Source: Mycobacterium hubeiense
Lineage (GTDB): Bacteria; Actinomycetota; Actinomycetes; Mycobacteriales; Mycobacteriaceae
Direction of reading: 5' to 3'
Assembly: GCF_002838065.1 (NCBI RefSeq)
Contig: NZ_PIZU01000024.1
Coordinates: forward strand, 1 to 64,000
Length of the DNA: 64,000 bases
In this document: positions 25,485 through 34,875 of the stretch, in pieces
Layout: each line of letters opens with the position of its first letter
Numbering within the stretch: position 1 is the first letter of the stretch
Program-made: the position numbers and the translations under genes
The notes under the pieces: model-generated
What the model saw: the letters and a program-made list of their open reading frames with translations, nothing else
Told to the model about the DNA's origin: nothing
Databases searched by the model: none

Positions 25485-26599
25485 CCGGCCCGGGCTTGGG
25501 TGAGGGCTGGGCCGCTAATACACCTGATGATGATCAGCGGACCGTGCAGCTCGGGCGAACGCCCCACCGCGGCCAAGGAGTGCCGCCGGCGCCCGGGCAC
25601 GTTGGTCCGCCGGCGCCGCCAGGGCACGGTGGGCCGTCGGCCGGCGGCCCAGGCTGGCCGCCTTCGCAGGTCCAGATTCCGGGCCACGGCTGGGTTCCGC
25701 CTCAACCGCCCCAGCGGGGCCGTGTCGGTACCTGGGTGATGGCCGGCATCGCGGTGACCGCGGCACTGGCAGCCGTCGTGGTGGTGGCTCTGCGCTTCAC
25801 CGGGAACGACTCCGGTTCAAGTGAGGCCGCCTCCCCGGCCGAACCCGCCACGTCGGCAACAGCGTCGAGCACGACACCTTCATCTGTGCCGCGACGGTCA
25901 CCGCAGAGATCGGCACCGCCACCGGCGCCGGCGGAGAAAACGGTCGGCGGTGAAGCCGCACGCGCGATGCTGCTCAGTGTCGGGGACGTGAATTCCATGC
26001 TGGGTGTCGGAGATTTGCAGAGCACGTGGGACTACCCCGCGCTCGGCGACGCGTCGAGTGAACCACGCAACTGCGGGGGGATCGCCGCACCGGCGCTGCG
26101 CCAGGCCTACATCGGATCGGGGTACTTGAGTACCCGCATCCAATATTTCCAGAATGACCTGAACCAAGAGGTTTCCTACACCGTGGCCCAACAGGTGTCG
26201 AATTTCCAAAGCTCTCCCGCGGCATCAGGATTCGTCGTCGCGCAGAACAACCTGTGGCGCAGCTGCGCGAACCAGAAGGTGACGTTGCATACGGTGAGTG
26301 AGACCACCTACTGGCGGGCTGGCATGCCTTTTATGGCCGGTGGAGAGCTCACCGGTGGAGTGCTCACGGTCACGATGGTTCAGGAAGCTGATTTCGCGTG
26401 GAGTTGCCAGCGTGCTCTGTCGGCACGCCGCAATGTGGTTATCGACGTCGTGATCTGCGGCCGCCACGGCAGCACGAAGGCACCCGAGCTGGTCCAAAAG
26501 ATCGCTGACCGCATGCCGCCAGCGTGCACCGCACGGGCGGAACCGAACGATTCTCGCTGCACCCCAGCGGTTTTCGCGTGGCGCTGGGCGAAACGGTGA
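25481..26599 (+). CDS. Membrane protein with PknH-like sensor domain
   Basis: The protein has 372 residues: Pro/Gly-rich cytoplasmic N-terminus (1-80), one TM helix (about 85-105), Ser/Thr/Pro linker, then an extracytoplasmic domain of PknH-C type (VGDVNSMLGVGDLQSTW, RNCGG, WRSCANQKV, FAWSCQRAL, VVICGRHG) with the cysteines expected for two disulfides. There is no kinase domain, so it is the sensor module alone. The GTG start is coupled to the 40-residue mini-ORF. Confidence 0.7.
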   Translation: MTGPGLGEGWAANTPDDDQRTVQLGRTPHRGQGVPPAPGHVGPPAPPGHGGPSAGGPGWPPSQVQIPGHGWVPPQPPQRGRVGTWVMAGIAVTAALAAVVVVALRFTGNDSGSSEAASPAEPATSATASSTTPSSVPRRSPQRSAPPPAPAEKTVGGEAARAMLLSVGDVNSMLGVGDLQSTWDYPALGDASSEPRNCGGIAAPALRQAYIGSGYLSTRIQYFQNDLNQEVSYTVAQQVSNFQSSPAASGFVVAQNNLWRSCANQKVTLHTVSETTYWRAGMPFMAGGELTGGVLTVTMVQEADFAWSCQRALSARRNVVIDVVICGRHGSTKAPELVQKIADRMPPACTARAEPNDSRCTPAVFAWRWAKR

Positions 26600-26639
26600 G
26601 AACGTGTGAGCGCCCAGATATGCGCGAAGCCCGAGCGCC

Positions 26640-26680
26640 GCGGTCGTCCGGCCGGGTCTCGGGCTCACTTTCTGAAGCTA
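26640..26680. terminator. Possible terminator between convergent genes
   Basis: AGCCCGAG (near 26630) and CTCGGGCT (near 26660) form an 8-bp inverted repeat with a loop of about 22 nt, between convergent genes. Weak evidence; coordinates approximate. Confidence 0.3.
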
Positions 26681-26728
26681 GTGCTTGCAGACACCGAAAG
26701 CGTACAGCGTGACTCGCAGTACCGGAAC

Positions 26729-27064
26729 TCAGATGTCGGGGTCTTCGTCGATCCGCTGCTGCAACGCGTCGACCTGTTCGGCGGTGGGCAGGTCGCGGCG
26801 GTCGAGGATCCGCCGTGACGTGCCCAAGCTGAGCTGCACTTCGCGCAGATGGGCCATGGCGCGCTGGTGGGCGAGCTTGGCGACTTCGACGATTGCGCGG
26901 CCGAGCGCGGTTTCGGTGAGCCGGTATGCGCGGTCGGTGAGCTCCAGGCCGACGAAGCCGTAGTGGCTGTAGGTGACGATGATGGATCGGTCACGGTTGT
27001 AGCCGACGAAGAGTTCAGTGCGGTCCTGTTCATCGGTATCGGTGTGAAAAGCGTTGGGGCTCAT
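26729..27064 (-). CDS. Small DUF2694/YbaB-like protein
   Basis: The protein has 111 residues. An N-terminal beta region (TELFVGYNRDRSIIVTYSHYGFVGLEL) is followed by a long amphipathic helix, reminiscent of YbaB-like proteins found beside ESX loci. It starts by ATGA overlap with the BTAD gene and is the last gene of the minus-strand operon. The fold call is tentative. Confidence 0.45.
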   Translation of the reverse strand: MSPNAFHTDTDEQDRTELFVGYNRDRSIIVTYSHYGFVGLELTDRAYRLTETALGRAIVEVAKLAHQRAMAHLREVQLSLGTSRRILDRRDLPTAEQVDALQQRIDEDPDI

Positions 27065-28635
27065 GGCAGTAGCTTTCGTGTGGGCGGTTCGATCTCGTCA
27101 CTGGGGATCGATCGGCGCAGCTGGTCGGCAAGTGCGGCCAGCTCAACCTTGTCGGTGGTGGCTTTCAACGCCAGCCGCCACAGGTCCTGGCGTTGCGGGT
27201 TGGCTTTGACGCCGGCGAGCGCGGCGGTCACCGTGCCCGGCTGGTCACCTTGTTTGGCGCGGCGGGTGGCCAGTTCGAGCGCGGCATCGGGCACCGCGTC
27301 GGTGATGTCGTCTTTGAGGAACTTCGCCCACTCGTAGCGGGCGGCAACGGTCGGCGGGACGTCGAAGGCAGGACCACGAACCAGGGCCAACGCCTCGGCC
27401 AACGCGTCGTCGCTGGCGGTGGTCGGTGAGTCGCCGACGAGCTGCTGCCAACGTTCCCAATCGCTGAGCACCATCGGGTCCAGCCGGTGTGCTTGCGGTG
27501 GTTCGAAATCCCCGCGCCGGCCACCGCGGCCCAACTCGGGCAGCAACGACCGGCCATCCGGGCCCTCACCGAGAAACCCGCGGATACGGGAGACCGTCTG
27601 ACGGATGCTCTGGTCGCCAACGGAATTGTGCCCCCAGCACTCACGGAGGTCTTCTCGGGTGGCGCCGCCGCGGCCGACGGTGGCCAGATAGGCGATCACC
27701 GACGTCCAGACCCGGCTACGGCCCGGGTCGTCGATCGTGCGGCCGTCAGGCGGGGTGACGGCCGGCGCGCCCAGTAGCCGCACCCAGATGTCCGGGGAGA
27801 TCTGGGCGTCGGCGTCGGCGACAGTGTCATCACGTTCCGGTGCCGGCGGCGGGGCGACTGGCGGTGCGGCAGCGGCGGCGTGCGCCTCAGAATGCAGCGC
27901 GGCCAACAAATCGCCCCAGCCGGCGCCGTCGATAGCGGTGATGGAGTCCAGTGACAGGGCGAGATTGCGGTGATCGTTGGCCAGGGTTGCGCGCCGTCCG
28001 TTGACCCGCAACTGCCAGGCGCCGTCGGTCACCGCGGTAGTGACGACGCAGGCGGTGGGGAACATGGTGGCGCGCCCCGGGTCGGCGTCGTCGAGAACAA
28101 CGACGTCGGGCTGGACTGCCAGTGAATCGAGTCGTTGGCGCAGCGCGTCGGCATCGTCGGCGGCGATGAAGCGCCCGCTGCCCACCGTGGCGAGCTGCGC
28201 GGTCGCTGCGGCGGTAGCGGCCACGATCCGGTGCGGGACGAGCAGCAGATTCATCACCCACGCCCTCAGCACCGCTGCGACCTCGTCGGGGTCGCCGGTG
28301 ACCGTCAGCGGGCTGACCGCCTCCAGGTTCACCAGCAGCACACCCCCGCGCGCCACACCCAGCGGCAGCAGCACGGGCCGGCGGGCCGGCTGAACCGATG
28401 CGCGCAGATCACGAGGATCACAGGTCCACGAGTCGATGTCGGGGACGTGCGACCACGGCGGTGGCGGCGGCGGGAACTCCCGATCGAGGTGCGGCAGAAC
28501 CGAGATGGCCTCGGGCTCAGCCAGAACCGCCATCAGTGGAGGCGTGGGCCGGCCCAGCGCGGCGACCGCCGAACCGACCAACATGTCACCGTCGTCCTGG
28601 AAGTACCAATCGGCGGCCGAGCGCGTCATCAACAT
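27061..28635 (-). CDS. BTAD/winged-helix regulatory-type protein
   Basis: The protein has 524 residues. The N-terminal 230 residues look like an alpha/beta domain of unknown role. A winged helix lies at about 310-360 (VWTSVIAYLATVGRGGATREDLRECW then SIRQTVSRIRGFLG), followed by a TPR-like BTAD at about 395-510. This is the SARP-like C-terminal half of large actinobacterial LysM/BTAD membrane proteins found in conjugative elements; the LysM and membrane part is absent. GTG at 28641 is an alternative start. Confidence 0.6.
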   Translation of the reverse strand: MLMTRSAADWYFQDDGDMLVGSAVAALGRPTPPLMAVLAEPEAISVLPHLDREFPPPPPPWSHVPDIDSWTCDPRDLRASVQPARRPVLLPLGVARGGVLLVNLEAVSPLTVTGDPDEVAAVLRAWVMNLLLVPHRIVAATAAATAQLATVGSGRFIAADDADALRQRLDSLAVQPDVVVLDDADPGRATMFPTACVVTTAVTDGAWQLRVNGRRATLANDHRNLALSLDSITAIDGAGWGDLLAALHSEAHAAAAAPPVAPPPAPERDDTVADADAQISPDIWVRLLGAPAVTPPDGRTIDDPGRSRVWTSVIAYLATVGRGGATREDLRECWGHNSVGDQSIRQTVSRIRGFLGEGPDGRSLLPELGRGGRRGDFEPPQAHRLDPMVLSDWERWQQLVGDSPTTASDDALAEALALVRGPAFDVPPTVAARYEWAKFLKDDITDAVPDAALELATRRAKQGDQPGTVTAALAGVKANPQRQDLWRLALKATTDKVELAALADQLRRSIPSDEIEPPTRKLLP

Positions 28636-28647
28636 CGACACCGTCGC

Positions 28648-29967
28648 TTACTGCTGCTGGCTCTGGCTGGCCGTCACGGTGGCGTCGGGCTGAGATTCTG
28701 CACCGCCGCCGCCCTCGCCCTCGGGGTGATACCAGCCCTCGAAGCCGGCTCCCTCGCCGGTCACCGTGGTGACGTCGACGACTTGGCCGTTGTTGACTAC
28801 CCGGCCCGGGCCGGCGGCCGGCGAGATCCTGCCGTCCTCCCATCGGGCGTAGTCGCCGGCCTGCACCTCGTTGGGGTCGACCGGGGTGGCGTTGTTGATG
28901 TCGATGCCGGCTTGCTCGTAGGCGGCGACGGCGTTGTCGTTTTCGATGGATGCGCGCAGCGCCTGGGCCGCCTCGACGGTGGGGGCTTCGGTGGTGCTGC
29001 CGTCGGGCCACGTCACGGTCTTGCTGTTCGGGTCGTCTCCTGTCTCGCCGCCGCCTTCACCCTCAGCTTGCTTTTCGGCTTCGGTCTTCAACGCGTCGAA
29101 CGGTGAGCCCGGTGTGGCGGGGATGGAGGACCCGCCGCCGCCAGCCGGGGAGCCACCGCCGGAGGAGCTGGCCCCGGGAACAGAACTGAACGGGTTGGCC
29201 GCCGGGGTGACGCCGCTCGATCCGGTGCTGTTGGGCCCGAACGGCGAGTTCTGGCCGAAGGGGCTCTGCTGCTGGCCGAATGGGCTCTGCTGGCCGAACG
29301 GGCTCTGCTGGCCGAACGGGCTCTGTTGGCCGAACGGGTTGAGACTTTGCAGTGCCGGGCCCAACGACGACAGCAGTTCCTTGAGATCGCCGGGCTCGAA
29401 CGACTCCTTGCTACTGCTGCTGCCCTCTTCTTCGTCGTCGTCCTTGCTGTCGCTGCTGTCCTTGGAGCTCGACTTCTTGCTGTCCCCGGAGAGCTGATCG
29501 AGCAGTCCTTGGAGGTCGCCGGCCTGTTGTTGGGCCGCCCCATCGGTCGCCTGCAGCTGCCCGCCGCCGGCGTTGAGGTAGCGCTGCAACGCATCCATGA
29601 GCTGCTGCTGTCCCTCGGGGGTGTCGAGGATCGGTCCGAGACGCTCGATTTCCGAGCGCAGCTGATCGAGATTGGCTTGGGAGTTGGCGAAGCCGGCCTG
29701 AGAGTTCGCCGCGGAGGCGTCGACCGCCGCGCCGGCGTTCTGATCGCTCTGGGCCGCGGTACTGGCACCACTGCCGGAGCCTCCGCTTCCACCGGAGCCG
29801 CCGCCATTGCCGCCGCCGGCCGGAGGTGCCGGTGGTGCTGGCGGGGGAGCAGCCGGCGGCTTGGGCAGACTGTTCAGGAAGTCGTCGAAGACGGGGTTGC
29901 TTGCGGGCGGTGCGGGTGCGCCGCCCGGGGGCAGTATCAGGTCAGAAAGATCCTGGCCATCGCTCAT
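28648..29967 (-). CDS. Low-complexity acidic/Gly-rich protein with SPFGQQ repeats
   Basis: The protein has 439 residues with a GGGAG ribosome site. It has a Pro/Gly/Ser-rich N-terminus, a helical block (about 95-160), a Ser/Lys/Asp tract, then four to five tandem SPFGQQ hexapeptides (18-bp DNA repeat, about 29270-29340), and a C-terminal folded-looking domain (VTWPDGSTTEAPTVEAAQA). Similar layout occurs in DUF4226-type mycobacterial proteins near secretion genes. Possible surface or transfer-associated substrate. Confidence 0.55.
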   Translation of the reverse strand: MSDGQDLSDLILPPGGAPAPPASNPVFDDFLNSLPKPPAAPPPAPPAPPAGGGNGGGSGGSGGSGSGASTAAQSDQNAGAAVDASAANSQAGFANSQANLDQLRSEIERLGPILDTPEGQQQLMDALQRYLNAGGGQLQATDGAAQQQAGDLQGLLDQLSGDSKKSSSKDSSDSKDDDEEEGSSSSKESFEPGDLKELLSSLGPALQSLNPFGQQSPFGQQSPFGQQSPFGQQQSPFGQNSPFGPNSTGSSGVTPAANPFSSVPGASSSGGGSPAGGGGSSIPATPGSPFDALKTEAEKQAEGEGGGETGDDPNSKTVTWPDGSTTEAPTVEAAQALRASIENDNAVAAYEQAGIDINNATPVDPNEVQAGDYARWEDGRISPAAGPGRVVNNGQVVDVTTVTGEGAGFEGWYHPEGEGGGGAESQPDATVTASQSQQQ

Positions 29968-29987
29968 GGTGAGACTCCCGTTCGGGC

Positions 29988-30521
29988 TCAGGCGAGCCGC
30001 TGGTTGATGGTGCGGTACATATCGCCCGACTCGCCGATCCAATGGCTGTCGGCGGCACGGCCGACGCTTTGGATGTCGCACTGAATGTTGCGGGCCTTTG
30101 TGGCGGCGTCGGTGTAGAAGGGGCCGCTGGCCGGTGTTTGGCCGGTGCCGAGGGCATCGCGGATCTCGACGAGGTTGGTAAAGGTCTGTCGGATCGCCTC
30201 GTCGACGGCCGGATCCCCGGTCGTGGGGTAGGTATCGGTGCTCGCGGGCAGGACCGACCCCGGGGGATGGGGTCGTTTATCGGGAACCCACACGCCAGAT
30301 CCGGGCGGGGATTCCACGTAATTGCCGTAGGTGGGCGGTGGGCCGAGTTCGCCGGGTTTCTTGATGATGACGCCGCCGTCGTCGTGAATGCCGTCGAGAG
30401 TTGAGCGCGGCATACCCGAATCCAGGTCCATCTGGGACTCCGGAATGTAGGGCGGGTACTGCGGCAGCGGAGTAGGCGGCGGTGTCGGGTACGGGTAGGG
30501 GGGCAGCGGTTCGTCGGTCAT
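29988..30521 (-). CDS. Pro-rich protein with W-x-G motif
   Basis: The protein has 177 residues with AAGGAG upstream. The N-terminus is Pro/Tyr rich; the C-terminal 70 residues are helical with WIGESGDMYRTINQRL, a WXG100-like turn between helices. It may pair with the neighbouring 28648 protein as a type VII-like substrate. No ESX machinery is in the window. Confidence 0.5.
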   Translation of the reverse strand: MTDEPLPPYPYPTPPPTPLPQYPPYIPESQMDLDSGMPRSTLDGIHDDGGVIIKKPGELGPPPTYGNYVESPPGSGVWVPDKRPHPPGSVLPASTDTYPTTGDPAVDEAIRQTFTNLVEIRDALGTGQTPASGPFYTDAATKARNIQCDIQSVGRAADSHWIGESGDMYRTINQRLA

Positions 30522-30530
30522 CGGAACTCC

Positions 30531-30929
30531 TTACTGGTTGGCCGGTTCGGGGCTTCGCTCGGGTGGCGGGGAGGGCTCGTGAGCGTCGCTGTTGGTAGCG
30601 GTGCTGGCCGCATCCGAGTTGAGAGTCGACGATTTCGGTGTCGAATTCTTCGACGACTTCGACGGTTTCGCGTCGGGGCGAGTGATGCCGAGCTCTTTGA
30701 GTTCGGTAGCCGTCCAGCCGCCCTCAAGGGCGTTGTTGTAGGCGTCGGCGACCTCGGCGGCCCGCTCTTCAAGGATCCGCTGCTCCTCGGCAACTTTGTC
30801 GCGCTGCTGCTCGTATTTCTCCTCGGCAGCCCCGATCGCCCCCACCAGGGCCGTACGGTTGGCCAGGGCTTCGTCTGCGCGAGCCTGATATTCAGCGGCT
30901 TTCTTGCTGATGCGTTTCGCTCTGGCCAT
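30531..30929 (-). CDS. Coiled-coil protein
   Basis: The protein has 132 residues. The first 70 are a continuous charged helix (AEYQARADEALANRTALVG, EEKYEQQRDKVAEEQRILEERA); the tail is Ser/Lys/Asp rich and disordered. An in-frame ATG 43 codons upstream is less likely because a promoter-like TACGATAAG lies between. It sits in the conjugation operon before the W-x-G gene. Confidence 0.5.
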   Translation of the reverse strand: MARAKRISKKAAEYQARADEALANRTALVGAIGAAEEKYEQQRDKVAEEQRILEERAAEVADAYNNALEGGWTATELKELGITRPDAKPSKSSKNSTPKSSTLNSDAASTATNSDAHEPSPPPERSPEPANQ

Positions 30930-31077
30930 GCAGCGCGACCCCTTCGTAGTGAGGGGACGGGAGGGAAGGCTGGCGTCTGCCTCTGACCATCCAGCTGACC
31001 GCTTCGCCCCTCCCGGCCCGGCTTTGTATGGAGACTTATCGTACCGAGACGTAGACATCTATTCCCAGGCGAATTGA

Positions 31078-31383
31078 TTAGTTGCGGCGGCGCGGTGCGG
31101 TGGCGTTGCGCCAGATCGCGACCCCGATGATGACCGAGCAGACCAGCGCTGCCACGGCGGGAAGCAGCAGAAACACGATGCGTTGAAGGTCGATTCCGTA
31201 GCCGGCGTAGAACGCGATGAGAGGCTGCTGCTCGGGGCCGATCACGATGTTGTGGGTGACCAACCAGCCGATAATGGCGGCCCGTTTGGTGTAGACCGCG
31301 GCGCCGATGAGGGCGATGACGATCAGCGGTAGCAGCGTTTCGACCCAGTCCGGTTCGCCGGAATGGGTGGACGGTTGGGTCAT
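31078..31383 (-). CDS. Small membrane protein of conjugation region
   Basis: The protein has 101 residues with two hydrophobic helices (about 16-32 and 65-90) and an amphipathic middle. GGAGGTG is 10 nt upstream. Directly downstream of the FtsK/TraB-type gene. Possibly a channel accessory. Confidence 0.5.
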   Translation of the reverse strand: MTQPSTHSGEPDWVETLLPLIVIALIGAAVYTKRAAIIGWLVTHNIVIGPEQQPLIAFYAGYGIDLQRIVFLLLPAVAALVCSVIIGVAIWRNATAPRRRN

Positions 31384-31404
31384 GGTCAGGCACCTCCGGT
31401 GTGC

Positions 31405-33660
31405 TCATGCAGCTTCCTGTTGGTCATCGTCGAGCAGTGCCCGCGACACGATCGGGTCGTCGGCCGGCACGGTCAACAGGTCGTATTCGTCGTCGGCGCC
31501 GCGCCAGCTCAACAGCATCGCGGTGGGGTCGACCACGTCGGGCTCGGGCGGTTTCTCGAGAATGCCCCACACGCCCAGGCCGGCATCGACACAGATGAGG
31601 TCGCCGACCTGCAGATCATCGACGGCGCGCGGCGCGGGAGCCCCGTAGCCCGGCCAGCGGTCAGATGAGGTGTCGCGCTGCCGGCGAGACGATGCGGTGA
31701 TCGGCGGCGCCACCGTCGCGGTCGAGCCGGAGCGGTCTGGTCCCAGCGCCGCGGCCGCCGCGAATGCCTCCCCTTGGCCCACGTGCGGTTTGAAGCGGTA
31801 TTGGTCGCTGAGCGGATCCAGATCCGGGCGTTCCTCGGCCAAGAAAACCGGCGCTTCGAGGTAGTCGGTGTAGTGAAACTCTTCGTCCTGGTGGGGATCG
31901 AACGGCGTGGCGAAGACGATGCGGGGGTGGCTGAACGATGCCGGTCGCAACGCTTTGAGGACGCGTTTTGCGGTCGGATCGGTGAGGTCGTCGGGCTTGT
32001 AGGGGTCAGGGGTGAAGAAGTTTTGCACCTCGACGGGGTCGCCATGGTCGTTGTAGGCCACGCCGCGGCCCAGCAGGCCGGGCGGGATGGTGGTGCCGGT
32101 GTAGTAGTCGCCCCACAGCATGTCGGCGCCGTTGCGGCCGAGCCGCCCCACCGATTGGCGGCCGGTGAGGTTGTCGCGGTTCTCACCCTCGACGTACTTC
32201 ACGTCGGGACGCTGCATGCCGATGATGACGTGGATACGGGCGGTGCGGCCAAGACGAAGGATCGACCCGACCATCTCTTCGATAGGCAGTTCCCGCGGCC
32301 ACTTCTTGGTGTCCAACCCGGGTGTTGCGCGCAGTTTGACGTACCAGGCGGCGATGTCTTTGACCAGTTCGGTGAACTCGTCGAGCACCAGCAGCACCGG
32401 CGCGAAGTCTTCGGTGCGCGCCGCCCCGGATTCGCCGGCCTCATAACGCTGCTTCATCAACATCCACATGCGGTAGATGAGTGCGATCTGGTCCTCGATG
32501 CGGGTCGCGACGCATTGCACGTTGGGCCAGTCGCGAAATCCGCGGTACTCGATGTTTTTTCGGTCGACGATGTTGACCGCCCAGTGGGCGCGGGCCGCTT
32601 GGGTGACGAACGTGTGGATCGTCGAGGTCTTCCCCGAGCCGGTCGGCCCGATGATCAACCGGTGCGGCACGGTCTTGGGGTGCCATGAGATCGGGTTGCG
32701 GTCCTCGTCGAAGGCGTAGATGAAGCGGGTGTGCTTGTAATTGGCGATCGCGGCGGCTACGCCGTCGTTCTCGGGATAGATGCGTGGCCACACCAGCCGC
32801 GGCAGGCTGGGCCGCAGCTCGAACTCGGCGATGTCGTCGACGAGGTTGAACTCGGCGCGCCACCGGCCGGCCAGGATCTTGGACATGATGCGTTCGATCT
32901 GGTGGGTGCGCGCCGATGACCGGGCGAGTTTTTCTGAAATGTTGTGCGTGACAGTGAACTTGGTGATGCGGCCTTTTTCCGACATCGTGTAGTCGGTCAC
33001 GACAGCGCCGGCTTCAAACATCGCCGGGCTGGCCACCTTGGCGCGCAGCCGCTTGATCGCGGCCGGTTCGTCGTCCTCCCCGGCCTGCGGATCCGGGGTG
33101 GCGGTGAGGCGGCGTGCGCGGCGGTCGACGCTGAGTTTGTAGGCCACGCCAAGGTTTTCAGTCAGCAGCGAGTTGATGAGGCGCAGCCACTCCGGGTTCG
33201 CCTCGGCGGTCGGGGCCGATTCGTCCTCGGTGCTACTGCGATACATCCGCGCGAGTGAGGACTGCTGCTTGACCGCTGCGGCGGGGATGTAGTGCATGCG
33301 GATCTTGTTGGGGTAGATGCGATGGGCTCGGCGGACTGCGCGGGGGGCGGGTTTCCACCGGCTCGCGGTGATCAGGCCGTGCGTGGGTTCGGGCCAGCCC
33401 AGCGGACTGTGAAGGGCTTCAACGAGTTCGGCGAGGACGGCGGCCCGTTCGGCGGCGTGGCGGGCGACGATCGCGACGATGGCCGCGGCGGCCAGGGCGG
33501 AGAGGATGAGAAACGCTGTGACCCAGGTGGGGAACCGCTGCGGATCGCTCAGGTGCAGCCACTCGGCGGCGGCGGTGCCGACCGATGCGACCCAGATCGT
33601 CATGGTGATCCACGGGACTTGGGTACCGTGCCAGTTGAGGGTGAGTTGACGTTGCGCCAA
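31405..33660 (-). CDS. FtsK/SpoIIIE-type DNA translocase, TraB/coupling-protein-like
   Basis: The protein has 751 residues with a TTG start and GAAAGG upstream. Two TM helices lie in the first 75 residues. Walker A GPTGSGKTS is at about 340, Walker B VLLVLDEFTELV at about 427, and a sensor region (GMQRPDVKYVEGENRDNLTGR) at about 480. Such membrane ATPases move DNA through the conjugation pore, either as a T4SS coupling protein or as a Streptomyces TraB-like double-strand pump. The C-terminal 150 residues form a separate domain of unknown role. Confidence 0.8.
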   Translation of the reverse strand: MAQRQLTLNWHGTQVPWITMTIWVASVGTAAAEWLHLSDPQRFPTWVTAFLILSALAAAAIVAIVARHAAERAAVLAELVEALHSPLGWPEPTHGLITASRWKPAPRAVRRAHRIYPNKIRMHYIPAAAVKQQSSLARMYRSSTEDESAPTAEANPEWLRLINSLLTENLGVAYKLSVDRRARRLTATPDPQAGEDDEPAAIKRLRAKVASPAMFEAGAVVTDYTMSEKGRITKFTVTHNISEKLARSSARTHQIERIMSKILAGRWRAEFNLVDDIAEFELRPSLPRLVWPRIYPENDGVAAAIANYKHTRFIYAFDEDRNPISWHPKTVPHRLIIGPTGSGKTSTIHTFVTQAARAHWAVNIVDRKNIEYRGFRDWPNVQCVATRIEDQIALIYRMWMLMKQRYEAGESGAARTEDFAPVLLVLDEFTELVKDIAAWYVKLRATPGLDTKKWPRELPIEEMVGSILRLGRTARIHVIIGMQRPDVKYVEGENRDNLTGRQSVGRLGRNGADMLWGDYYTGTTIPPGLLGRGVAYNDHGDPVEVQNFFTPDPYKPDDLTDPTAKRVLKALRPASFSHPRIVFATPFDPHQDEEFHYTDYLEAPVFLAEERPDLDPLSDQYRFKPHVGQGEAFAAAAALGPDRSGSTATVAPPITASSRRQRDTSSDRWPGYGAPAPRAVDDLQVGDLICVDAGLGVWGILEKPPEPDVVDPTAMLLSWRGADDEYDLLTVPADDPIVSRALLDDDQQEAA

Positions 33661-33703
33661 CGGGAATCTGCCTTTCGATCCGGTGCCGGGTCCTGTGCCG
33701 GGG

Positions 33704-34501
33704 TCAGGGTTGGGTTGTGGCGATATCGGGCGGGAGATAGGGCGTCGTCACGGGGGCCGAGCTGCCTGGTGGGGAAAGGTCAGTGAGCGGCTCGGTGTCG
33801 AGGGCGGCGATCACTTGCCAGCGGTCGCCGATGAAGGCGACGCGGATTTCCAGGGTCATCGTGTCGTAGAAGGCGTTGTAGACGATGGTGGCCGAGTCGT
33901 TGTTCAACGGTGCCGACAGACGCTGAAACTGTGCGGAGGGCAACCGGTTGGGGTCGGTGAGCCGATAGCCGTCTGCCAGTAGCGGCGCGGTCCACCGGCT
34001 GACTCGGTTGAGCCAGTCGTCTTTGCCGGTGCCGGGATTGCCGTAGTCGGCGGCGAAGCCGGCAGCGACGTCGGCGGCCGGCCCGGTGGCCGGCTGGCCG
34101 GTGGGCACCGGTGCGTCGATGGTCGGGACGGGCACCTCAGAGGTCAGTTCCGGGCCGGGCTGCGGCTGCGTCGGCGCCGGATCGCTTGGTGTCGCCGGCG
34201 TGATCGTCACCGTCGGACCTGCAGCTGTCCGCCCGCCGAGAAGCCACCACAGTGCCGCGGCGATCGCGGCGCCGGCCAGCGCTCCAACGACGATCACCCA
34301 CCGTCGGCGCCGAGAGGTCGGTGAGGGGCCAGGCTCCTCGTCTGAATTGGGCCACCGCGAGGGAATCACCTCTACCTCTCGACGGGGCCGGGCCGGGGTC
34401 GGGGCAGTGTGCCAGTCGTCGGCGTCCCAGTCGGCATCGGTGTCATCGCGTGGCCAGTCAGCGATCGCATCGCCGCCAGGGTCGGGCCCGAAGGTGCTCA
34501 T
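33704..34501 (-). CDS. VirB8/TcpC-like membrane protein
   Basis: The protein has 265 residues: acidic N-terminus, one TM helix (about 68-88), Pro/Thr linker, and an NTF2-like domain (about 140-245) as in VirB8 and TcpC, which line the inner-membrane channel. Leaderless: ATG 7 nt after the shared TATACC promoter. It heads the operon that continues into the FtsK/TraB gene. Confidence 0.6.
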   Translation of the reverse strand: MSTFGPDPGGDAIADWPRDDTDADWDADDWHTAPTPARPRREVEVIPSRWPNSDEEPGPSPTSRRRRWVIVVGALAGAAIAAALWWLLGGRTAAGPTVTITPATPSDPAPTQPQPGPELTSEVPVPTIDAPVPTGQPATGPAADVAAGFAADYGNPGTGKDDWLNRVSRWTAPLLADGYRLTDPNRLPSAQFQRLSAPLNNDSATIVYNAFYDTMTLEIRVAFIGDRWQVIAALDTEPLTDLSPPGSSAPVTTPYLPPDIATTQP

Positions 34502-34508
34502 GACCCGA

Positions 34509-34537
34509 GGTATATGCCGAGGCGTCGACGAATCCGG
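34509..34537 (-). promoter_or_regulatory. Element-wide leaderless promoter, copy 3
   Basis: CCGGA (34537-34533), an 18-bp gap, then TATACC (34514-34509); ATG 7 nt later at 34501. Confidence 0.82.
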
Positions 34538-34593
34538 TCACCCCATCCGATCGAATGGGTGGTGGTTGTAGGTCGTTTCTGGCTGCTGGCCGG

Positions 34594-34875
34594 TCACGCG
34601 GAGATCGCCCACTGGGTGTGACGCCCGCGGGTGGGGACGCGGAGGACCTGGCCGCGATCGGCCAGGAGCGACAGGCCTCGATACACCGTCTCGATGACCA
34701 CCGGACGGGCGAGGTCGGCACTGAGCTGCTCACGCAACGCGGCGGTCGTCATCGGGCCGGGCGCTGAGGTCAGCACCGCCAACAACCGGGCGCGTAACTC
34801 GTCGGCGTGATGGCGTCGCGTCGTCCGTGAAGCGCTCGTGCGGCAGTGAACGTGATCGTCACAGTCACAGGACAC
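34594..34875 (-). CDS. Small winged-helix DNA-binding protein
   Basis: The protein has 93 residues from the GTG overlapping the end of the NlpC/P60 gene; TTG at 34884 is an alternative. An N-terminal CDCDDHVHC cluster may bind metal. A winged helix follows (GPMTTAALREQLSADL, ETVYRGLSLLADRGQVLRV). It could regulate the transfer operon. Confidence 0.6.
   Translation of the reverse strand: MSCDCDDHVHCRTSASRTTRRHHADELRARLLAVLTSAPGPMTTAALREQLSADLARPVVIETVYRGLSLLADRGQVLRVPTRGRHTQWAISA

Noticed and set aside
29270..29340. 18-bp tandem repeat as a regulatory iteron
   Set aside because: It is in frame and encodes SPFGQQ hexapeptides of the 28648-29967 protein.
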